Positions 1 through 5,232 of a DNA stretch of 5,232 nt are shown in pieces (position 1 is the first letter of the stretch; each line of letters begins with the position of its first letter). The DNA comes from an uncultured Synechococcus sp. Lineage in GTDB: Bacteria > Cyanobacteriota > Cyanobacteriia > PCC-6307 > Cyanobiaceae. The notes beneath the pieces were generated by a model. The model was not told the origin of the DNA. It searched no databases and was given only the letters and a program-made list of their open reading frames with translations. The DNA is taken from assembly GCA_913040905.1 (NCBI GenBank), contig CAJWIC010000106.1:1-5232 (forward strand), written 5' to 3'. The position numbers and the translations under genes are program-made.

Positions 1-2704
1 CCTGCTGATGATCCTTGGCTTCAGCCATCCGCCCGACCAATACGTCCCCACCTTTCTGGCCAGCTGGCTGGATCAATCCCTGCGGGAGTCACTGCTCACC
101 ACCCCCGGCGTCGGCGATGTGCTGGTGTTCGGCAGCAGTGAGCTCTCCTTTCGCCTCTGGCTCGATCCGGATCGACTGGAACAGGCCAACCTGACCATTT
201 CAGACGTCAGCCGCGCCCTGGCGGAGCAGAATGTGCTGGCCGCCATCGGCAGCCTCGGCGCTTCACCCGCGCCGGACGGTCAGCTGATCAGCTTGCCGGT
301 GGATGCCGAGGGACGGCTGCTCACCCAGAAGGATTTCGAGAACCTGATCCTGCGGCGTCTCGACAACGGCGGATTGCTGCGACTCAAGGATGTGGGTCGC
401 GTCGAGCTGGGACAGCGCAGCTACGGCAGTCAAGCGATGAATCTCGACGGGCAGCGCTCCGTGGCCGTAGGCCTGTATCAGCGGGATGGGGCCAATGCCC
501 TGGAGGTGAGCCGGGCCGTCAAGGCCGAACTGAAGCGCCTGGAACCCAGCTTTCCGCCCGGTCTTGAGATCTCGATGATCGTGGATGTGGCTGACAACGT
601 TCAGGCCAACCTCGATCGCACCATCGCCACCCTGCGTGATGCCGTGCTGCTTGTGCTTGTGGTGCTGGTGCTGTTCCTGGGACGCTGGCGCCTGGCCCTG
701 ATCCCTGGCCTTGCCGTGCCGGTGGCACTGGTGGGCTGCCTGGTGCTGGTGAAGCTGAGCGGCTCCAACCTCAACAGCCTGATCCTGTTCGGGATGGTGA
801 TGGCTACCGGCATCGTCGTCGATGACGCGATCGTGGTGAGTGAAGACATCGCCGGTCGGATCGAACGGGGTGACGCTCCCCGGGTCGCCGCCGAAGATGC
901 CATGGCAGAACTGGCCGGAGCGGTTGTCGCCACATCCCTGGTGCTGGCCGCCGTCTTCGTACCGGTGCTGTTGATCCCTGGCTCCGTGGGACGGCTGTAT
1001 CAACCGATTGCCCTGGCCATCAGCGGCGCGATCCTGTTCTCCACCCTCAACGCTCTCTCCTTCACTCCGATGGCCTGCGCCCGGGTCCTCGAGTCGGGTG
1101 AGGGGCGACTTCCTGGCCCACTGCGTCGCCTCAGCAACAACCTCAGGCAGGGCATGGGCGATCTTCAACAGGGCTACGCAAACCTGCTGGAGCATTGGCT
1201 GCAGCGCGCCCCACTTGTGCTGGGGCTGCTGCTCGTGGGACTTGTCGTCACCGGCGGAGGACTGGCGGCCATGCCCACCGCCTTCATTCCCAACGAAGAC
1301 CAGGGCCAGATCCGTGGGTACTTCACCCTGCCGGAGGGAGCCAGTCTGGAACGCACTGTGGCGGTGATGGACAACATCCGCACTGTGGTGGCAGAAGAGC
1401 CTCTGGTGCGCACGGGCAACTTCTACGCCGGCCGATCCTTCGGCCAGAGCGGTGAGGACCGTGGCTCGTTTTATCTACGCCTTCAGCCGCCGGAGGAACG
1501 CACCGGTCGTGATCAGAGCAGCGAAACCGTGAAACGACGGCTGAACCGTGCAATTCAGAGTCGTATCGGCGACGCCCGAGTGGTGGTCACAACCCCACCA
1601 ACGGTCCGGGGCTTCAGCAGCGAATCCGGCCTGAGGCTTGAACTGCTGGACCGCAGCGGCGGCCAGCTCAGCCTGCAAGAGTTCGAGGCCATGGCCCAGC
1701 GCTTCATCAGCACCGCCGAAGCCAGCAATCGCTTTGAACGGGTGAGCACCCGTTTCGATGCCAGCTCCCCCCGATGGCGGCTCAACCTCGATCGCGATCG
1801 TCTGGCCGGCCTCGACCTCGATCTGAGCACCGTCCTGCGGGACATCGGCACCGCAATCGGCGGCCGTTACATCGACGACACCTACGAAGGAGGCCGGATC
1901 CGAAGCATCGTTGTGCAACTCGACGGAGAGAACCGAACAGGGCCAGAGGATCTCAGCGGCTTGATGGTGCGCAACCGCAGCGGGGAGCTGGTTTCAGTGG
2001 AGAACGTGGCCACCCTGACCCAGACGGAAGGTGCCAACAGCATCCGCCACTACGGCCTGAACCGTGCCATCACGGTGACGGCCGTGCCGGCTCCTGGAGT
2101 GAGCAGCGGTCAGGCGATTCAGCAACTCAAGGCCGCTGGCGATGCGGTGGGGGGCAACAACATCGGCGTTGCCTTCACAGGCCTGGCCCTGGAGGAGCAG
2201 AAAGCAGCCCGCTCAACCTGGATCCTGTTCAGCCTTGGCGTTGTGGTGGTGTATTTGCTGCTGGCGGCTCTCTACGAAAGCTTTGTTGACCCACTGGTCA
2301 TTCTGCTCACCGTTCCCATCGCTCTGATGGGGGCACTGATTGGCCTGAAGTTGCGCGGTCTGCCTCTGGACGTCTACGGACAGATGGGCCTGCTTGTGTT
2401 GGTGAGCCTGGCGGCCAAGAACGGAATCCTGATCGTGGAATTCGCCAACCAACGGCTGGCGGCGGGGCTGGCGCTGCGAGAGGCAATCCTCGGCGCCGCC
2501 GTGAACCGTATGCGGCCGATTCTGCTTACCGCGGTCACCTCCCTGGCCGGTTTTCTGCCACTGCTGCTGGCCCAGGGCAGCGGTTCCGCCAGTCGGACCA
2601 GCATCGGCACGGTGGTGTTCAGCGGCCTGCTGGTGTCCTCGTGGCTGTCCCTGTTTGTGGTGCCGACGGTGTATTTGTTGCTGAAACGCTGGCGTCCGGC
2701 ATGA
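1..2704 (+). CDS. RND efflux pump inner-membrane subunit (AcrB/MexB-like, HAE1 type), 5' partial
   Basis: Proton-driven inner-membrane transporter of a tripartite efflux pump; it would work with a periplasmic adaptor and an outer-membrane channel, neither visible here. The reading frame is open from base 2; the ATG at 8 is internal, so the true start lies upstream. Numbering from that ATG, about 135 residues (TM1 and the first part of the porter domain) are missing relative to E. coli AcrB; the full protein would be about 1030-1040 residues. Hydrophobic segments lie near 209-226, 231-250, 256-278, 299-322, 330-352, 401-422, 738-760, 764-785, 790-815, 840-860 and 870-892, fitting TM2-TM12 with the second large periplasmic loop between 423 and 737. 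The proton-relay residues are all present: Asp272-Asp273 in GIVVDDAIVV (AcrB D407/D408), Lys804 in AAKNGILIVEF (K940) and Arg834 in NRMRPILLT (R971). The DD pair and NEDQG motif favour drug/hydrophobe export over metal export. Substrate unknown. No frameshift is seen. The stop overlaps the next gene's start. Confidence 0.95.
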   Translation, partial: LLMILGFSHPPDQYVPTFLASWLDQSLRESLLTTPGVGDVLVFGSSELSFRLWLDPDRLEQANLTISDVSRALAEQNVLAAIGSLGASPAPDGQLISLPVDAEGRLLTQKDFENLILRRLDNGGLLRLKDVGRVELGQRSYGSQAMNLDGQRSVAVGLYQRDGANALEVSRAVKAELKRLEPSFPPGLEISMIVDVADNVQANLDRTIATLRDAVLLVLVVLVLFLGRWRLALIPGLAVPVALVGCLVLVKLSGSNLNSLILFGMVMATGIVVDDAIVVSEDIAGRIERGDAPRVAAEDAMAELAGAVVATSLVLAAVFVPVLLIPGSVGRLYQPIALAISGAILFSTLNALSFTPMACARVLESGEGRLPGPLRRLSNNLRQGMGDLQQGYANLLEHWLQRAPLVLGLLLVGLVVTGGGLAAMPTAFIPNEDQGQIRGYFTLPEGASLERTVAVMDNIRTVVAEEPLVRTGNFYAGRSFGQSGEDRGSFYLRLQPPEERTGRDQSSETVKRRLNRAIQSRIGDARVVVTTPPTVRGFSSESGLRLELLDRSGGQLSLQEFEAMAQRFISTAEASNRFERVSTRFDASSPRWRLNLDRDRLAGLDLDLSTVLRDIGTAIGGRYIDDTYEGGRIRSIVVQLDGENRTGPEDLSGLMVRNRSGELVSVENVATLTQTEGANSIRHYGLNRAITVTAVPAPGVSSGQAIQQLKAAGDAVGGNNIGVAFTGLALEEQKAARSTWILFSLGVVVVYLLLAALYESFVDPLVILLTVPIALMGALIGLKLRGLPLDVYGQMGLLVLVSLAAKNGILIVEFANQRLAAGLALREAILGAAVNRMRPILLTAVTSLAGFLPLLLAQGSGSASRTSIGTVVFSGLLVSSWLSLFVVPTVYLLLKRWRPA

Positions 2705-3837
2705 CCACGACCACTCCTGCGGCAGGGGTCCGCCGTCGGTTGATCCTGCACGCCGGCACCCACAAGACCGCCTCAACGGACATCCAGTCACGGCTGCTGC
2801 GCAGTCGATCACTGCTGGAGCAGGAAAACGTTCACTACCGCTTCCCTGTTCCAGCCGTTCTTGATTTCAAGCCCCTCACCAAAGCGATCACCCGAGAGGA
2901 CTGGCAGCTCTGGGGTGACTATCTGGAGCTCATGGCCCGTGGCGATGGCGATGTGCTGCTGAGCGCCGAGCAGTTCGCCCCTCGGCTCACGCAACGGAAA
3001 ACGATCGGCCAACTGAAGCGTTTGGCCCGAGAGAGCGGCTACGAGCTGACGATTGTGATTTTCGTCCGATCTCAGCTCGACTACATCAACTCCCGTTACG
3101 CCTACACACTGAAGCGCTTCTATCACACAACAAGATTCAATGAGTATGTCGAAGAAGTGCTGGCGGGACGACTGCCCTCAAGCGGCACGTTCACGGGACC
3201 CAATGCCAAACGCAGTGATGTATTCGATTTCTGGAATTACTTCGCAGCCCTCGTGCAGGAACGCGAGCGCGGACTGGATGTGCGCTTCATCCCCTTTCGA
3301 CAGACGGACCCCGACCCATTCAGGCAGCTGCTGACAACTCTCGATCTCAATCCCCACCTGCCCTGGGCCGCCAGCCGGTCGGATGCTCTCAATCAAAGCC
3401 CCGGCCCCAGGGCCACCTGGCTGGCACGTCAGGTGGGGCTGCGCCTGGCCCGGCATGGCATCAGCCATCGGGTGATTGAAAATTCCTCAGCGATCATTCC
3501 GCTGGAGCAGAGCTTCCGCCGTTGGCACGATGGCAGCTTCTGGGGGTTTGACCGGGATCTCGCCAGGGTCGTGCGACGGCATTTCAAAGACAACAACAAC
3601 CGCTTCGCCGAGGCGGTCTGGGGACGACGCTGGAAGGAGGTGTTCGTGAAAGACAAGAGCCTGCGGCGACGCCCGCAAGCGGTCTACGAACCTGGAGATG
3701 CCGGCGAAATGGTGGCGATGCAACGCATTGCGGATCATGTGTTGCTGCGCATCCAGCGACGTCTTCAACCCAGGGCGTTTCACCGAATTCGGGAAGCCGT
3801 GGAGAGATTGGGTTCAAGCCTGCCAGGCACGATTTAA
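2701..3837 (+). CDS. Sulfotransferase-like protein (P-loop, PAPS-type), 378 aa
   Basis: Probable cytoplasmic sulfotransferase, moving a sulfuryl group from PAPS to an unknown acceptor. The N-terminal strand plus loop LILHAGTHKTASTDIQ (residues 14-29) resembles the 5'-phosphosulfate-binding loop (HxGxxKTxSTxxQ), with Lys22 in the usual catalytic/PAPS-binding position. A second motif, IFVRSQLDYINSRYA (120-134), matches the 3'-phosphate-binding motif with Arg123 and Ser131. The remainder is Arg/Trp/Phe-rich with no signal peptide or membrane segment, and I do not recognise a subfamily. The frame stays open upstream to an ATG at 2641, but the ATG at 2701 is preferred: it gives an ATGA overlap with the pump's stop, and the upstream ATG would need a 64-base overlap. 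No Shine-Dalgarno sequence is seen, so translation probably depends on coupling to the pump gene. Acceptors in such bacterial enzymes are often cell-surface glycans or lipids, but that is family knowledge, not visible here. A P-loop protein of other function remains possible. Confidence 0.75.
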   Translation: MTTTTPAAGVRRRLILHAGTHKTASTDIQSRLLRSRSLLEQENVHYRFPVPAVLDFKPLTKAITREDWQLWGDYLELMARGDGDVLLSAEQFAPRLTQRKTIGQLKRLARESGYELTIVIFVRSQLDYINSRYAYTLKRFYHTTRFNEYVEEVLAGRLPSSGTFTGPNAKRSDVFDFWNYFAALVQERERGLDVRFIPFRQTDPDPFRQLLTTLDLNPHLPWAASRSDALNQSPGPRATWLARQVGLRLARHGISHRVIENSSAIIPLEQSFRRWHDGSFWGFDRDLARVVRRHFKDNNNRFAEAVWGRRWKEVFVKDKSLRRRPQAVYEPGDAGEMVAMQRIADHVLLRIQRRLQPRAFHRIREAVERLGSSLPGTI

Positions 3838-4178
3838 AAGCGATGGCTGGTTCCTGGATCAGCCCAGAACACCTTGAGTGAGAGAACCGGGGTTGTGAAT
3901 TTGATCCCAGCTTCGTGATTGGAGCGTTGGTACGAAATGTTCTGTTGGGCCGCTGCAAATTGGAACTGCAAGGGTGCGCGGTTCCCGGGGTACATCACGA
4001 CGTGGACGTTGCCCTGGGACTGGCTGAACTGACAGTTGGCGACATTGTCTGTCTACTTCATCACCGGCGACTTCACATGGAGATGGCAGTGCACACGGGC
4101 GGTATCGGCTTGAACCGGAGCGGTGGCCCCAAGCAACAGGGCGATGACACCACTGGCAAGGGCCTTCGAGGAAGTCAC
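3834..4178 (-). pseudogene. Small secreted protein gene interrupted by an in-frame TAG
   Basis: Reading from GTG at 4178 gives a clear signal peptide: MTSSK, then a hydrophobic core ALASGVIALLLGATA, then likely cleavage after APVQA (residue 24). The mature part starts DTARVHCHLHVKSPVMK and meets TAG at 4055-4053 (codon 42). The same frame then stays open for 72 codons to TAA at 3836-3834 and looks like real protein: TDNVANCQFSQSQGNVHVV, followed by a stretch with FAAAQQNISYQRSN and LSLKVFW near the end. By hand count G or C is at the third codon position in about 71% of codons before the TAG and 68% after, so both halves look coding. The pattern of two Cys (31 and 49), a FSQ-QGNV motif and a closing beta-rich half resembles small secreted cyanobacterial proteins of unknown function that I recall only loosely. 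The frame is that of the preceding DUF3598 gene, whose TGA lies 3 nt upstream, so the two are probably co-transcribed. It is either a recent pseudogene, a sequencing error, or a gene truncated to 41 codons. Function unknown. Confidence 0.6.
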
Positions 4179-4181
4179 CAG

Positions 4182-4922
4182 TCAACGCTGCAACAGAACA
4201 TGGCGGCTGGAAATCCAACTGCCGGACTCGTCATAGCAACGCTGAACACGCTCCAAACGTTGCGGATCGGGGCACCACCAGGCTTCGATCTCAAAGCGGC
4301 GTCCAGCGCTTACATGCTCTGGGGCGCGAAAGGCACCACCATCCGGCAGGCAGCGCAGACCCTGCAGCATCTCCCTGGTGATCAACAGCTCATGGGGAGT
4401 GCTCACCGGATCATCCGCCAACTGATCCCGCTCCAGCACCGTCTGCTGTCCAAACCAATCACCCAGGAGCTGCTCCGCAGTCAACGCAGGTGCTTCGTCG
4501 GCATCAACACCGGCGCGATGCTCTCGGATCAGAACGGGGTGATCAAAACGTCCGCTGCCGTCCCAGAGCAACACCAGACGGTGACGGCGATCGCGCCAGA
4601 GAAATCCGAACTCGGCATAGGGCCTGGACCAGGAGGAAATGGAAAGTGATCCCCGGGAAAAGCTGCCGGTGGAGAAGAAACCCAGCTCAGGATCCACCTG
4701 ATGGAAGGACTGAACGATCCGCTTGACCGGATCCCCCTGACGTTGCCCCTCAGGATCATCGGGCCAGAACAGCAACTCAAGATCCACGAAGGCATCGTCT
4801 CCCGCAAGGGTGAGTTGCGATGGCTGCCGACGTTTCAGCTCAAGATCCCGATTCAGCGTGTCGAAGCGGCCCTGCCAGATACCGCGGTTGAGCAAAAACA
4901 GATCCCATTGCCGTGAGGACAA
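4182..4922 (-). CDS. DUF3598-like (calycin/lipocalin-like) cyanobacterial protein, 246 aa
   Basis: Conserved cyanobacterial protein of unknown biochemical function. The N-terminus has Trp6 and a GIWQGRF motif (residues 14-20), the Gly-x-Trp-x-Gly pattern that opens a calycin beta-barrel. The C-terminus has FEIEAWW (about 197-203) and RCYDESGSWISS (228-239), which I recognise as typical of DUF3598 proteins. The middle is rich in short beta-like stretches. There is no signal peptide or membrane helix, so it is expected in the cytoplasm, and a role in binding a hydrophobic ligand or pigment is only an inference from the fold. The start is taken as TTG at 4922: the frame is closed by TAA at 4952-4950, and no ATG or GTG lies between that stop and the conserved N-terminal Trp. 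No Shine-Dalgarno sequence is visible. It lies 62 bases past the psaB terminator, so it likely has its own promoter, and the small secreted gene follows after 3 nt. Confidence 0.78.
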   Translation of the reverse strand: MSSRQWDLFLLNRGIWQGRFDTLNRDLELKRRQPSQLTLAGDDAFVDLELLFWPDDPEGQRQGDPVKRIVQSFHQVDPELGFFSTGSFSRGSLSISSWSRPYAEFGFLWRDRRHRLVLLWDGSGRFDHPVLIREHRAGVDADEAPALTAEQLLGDWFGQQTVLERDQLADDPVSTPHELLITREMLQGLRCLPDGGAFRAPEHVSAGRRFEIEAWWCPDPQRLERVQRCYDESGSWISSRHVLLQR

Positions 4923-5061
4923 ATCAGCAGCTGCAACAGCGACGACAAGTTATCCAGCACGAAGCCGATGCAGCGACGACAACAAAAAACCCCGCCCGGT
5001 GAACCGGGCGGGGCTGCGTACGAGGAACGACTCGTGGTTCAACCGTTGAATCAAATATGAA
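4923..5061. other. Intergenic region between psaB and the DUF3598 gene
   Basis: This 139-base gap holds the psaB terminator and must hold any promoter of the DUF3598 gene. The only -10-like sequence I see on the - strand is GATAAC (4954-4949, 4 of 6 matches to TATAAT), 26 bases ahead of the TTG start. No convincing -35 box stands at the usual distance, so the promoter is not assigned. Between the psaB stop and the terminator there are two TGAATCAA copies (5047-5054 and 5058-5065, 11 bases apart, the second running into the psaB stop) and a short inverted repeat TTCAAC-C-GTTGAA (5038-5050). Their role is unknown and they may be chance. Confidence 0.5.
4984..5013 (-). terminator. Intrinsic terminator of psaB
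   Basis: On the - strand a perfect 10-bp GC stem (CCCCGCCCGG pairing with CCGGGCGGGG) with a TTCA loop is followed directly by six T residues (complement of 4989-4984) and then GTTG. It starts about 49 bases after the psaB stop codon, the expected place to end the photosystem I transcript. The run of T is on the - strand side only, so it should act in that direction. It separates psaB from the DUF3598 gene downstream. Confidence 0.93.
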
Positions 5062-5232
5062 TCAACCGAACTTGCCTGAGGTCGAAGCGATCAAGAAGGC
5101 CGCGTAAGTGAGCACGTAGCCAACCGAGAAGTGGGCGAGACCCACAACACGAGCCTGAACAATCGAGAGAGCCACAGGCTTGTCACGCCAGCCCATCATG
5201 TTGGCGATGGGGCTGCGCTGGTGAGCCCAGAC
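5062..5232 (-). CDS. psaB: Photosystem I P700 apoprotein A2 (PsaB), C-terminal 56 residues, partial
   Basis: PsaB forms, with PsaA, the heterodimeric core of photosystem I in the thylakoid membrane; it binds P700 and the early electron acceptors. Only the C-terminus is in the window. Translating the - strand from 5232 to the TGA at 5064-5062 gives a tail starting [15 protein letters not shown], then [20 protein letters not shown], and ending [15 protein letters not shown]. This is the very conserved PsaB ending: the DKPVALS stretch, the last transmembrane helix (about the final 30 residues) and the terminal GKFG. PsaA ends differently, so the assignment to PsaB is firm. The gene's start and any psaA partner lie beyond the right edge. 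An intrinsic terminator follows closely downstream. Confidence 0.97.
   Translation of the reverse strand, partial: VWAHQRSPIANMMGWRDKPVALSIVQARVVGLAHFSVGYVLTYAAFLIASTSGKFG

Noticed and set aside
263..1195. Open frame of 310 codons on the - strand opposite the efflux pump gene
   Set aside because: The His/Gln-rich translation is typical of the antisense of GC-rich membrane-protein genes; the + strand frame is plainly the RND pump.
3845..3864. Short hairpin GGCTG/CAGCC just after the sulfotransferase stop as a terminator
   Set aside because: The stem is only 5 bp with a 10-base loop and no T-run follows on either strand.
3859..4218. Open frame of 119 codons on the - strand
   Set aside because: It is a shifted frame over the end of the DUF3598 gene and the small secreted gene. 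Its product is rich in Pro, Arg and Cys with no signal peptide or motif, whereas the neighbouring frame has a clear signal peptide.
3915..4649. Open frame of 244 codons on the + strand
   Set aside because: It lies mostly opposite the DUF3598 gene. Its translation is Gln/Gly/Arg-rich without a recognisable domain, and the - strand frame has family motifs at both ends.
4949..4954. GATAAC as a -10 box for the DUF3598 gene
   Set aside because: Only 4 of 6 matches and no -35 element at 16-18 bases, so it is too weak to call a promoter.
5020..5065. Small repeats after psaB: ACGAG/CTCGT, TTCAAC-C-GTTGAA and two TGAATCAA copies
   Set aside because: They are short enough to arise by chance, and the strong GC hairpin with a T-run at 4984-5013 already explains transcript termination.

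Overview
The window looks like part of a marine picocyanobacterial chromosome (Synechococcus/Cyanobium type). The strongest evidence is the C-terminus of the photosystem I core protein PsaB at the right end. A DUF3598-type protein, a family largely cyanobacterial, sits next to it. The DNA is GC-rich, the genes are tightly packed, and no clear Shine-Dalgarno sequences precede the starts, which also fits. Genus-level assignment is inference.

Layout: two converging gene blocks meet at about 3835. On the + strand, bases 1-2704 hold most of an RND (HAE1/AcrB-type) efflux pump subunit whose N-terminus lies outside the window. It overlaps by 4 bp (ATGA) a 378-residue sulfotransferase-like protein (2701-3837). 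On the - strand, from right to left, are the last 56 codons of psaB (5062-5232), a strong intrinsic terminator (4984-5013), a DUF3598/calycin-like protein starting at a TTG (4182-4922), and 3 nt further on a small signal-peptide-bearing gene (3834-4178). This last gene is absent from a simple ORF list because an in-frame TAG splits it at codon 42. Its stop codon and that of the sulfotransferase share bases at a TTAA.

Working together: the pump and the sulfotransferase are probably co-transcribed, and stop/start coupling is likely. Nothing in the sequence proves a shared pathway; an envelope role for both is inference. The DUF3598 gene and the small secreted gene are probably one transcript, separate from psaB because of the terminator.

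No RNA genes, mobile elements, CRISPR arrays or large repeats were seen. I do not see a clear new biological system. The item most worth checking is the TAG-interrupted secreted protein gene.
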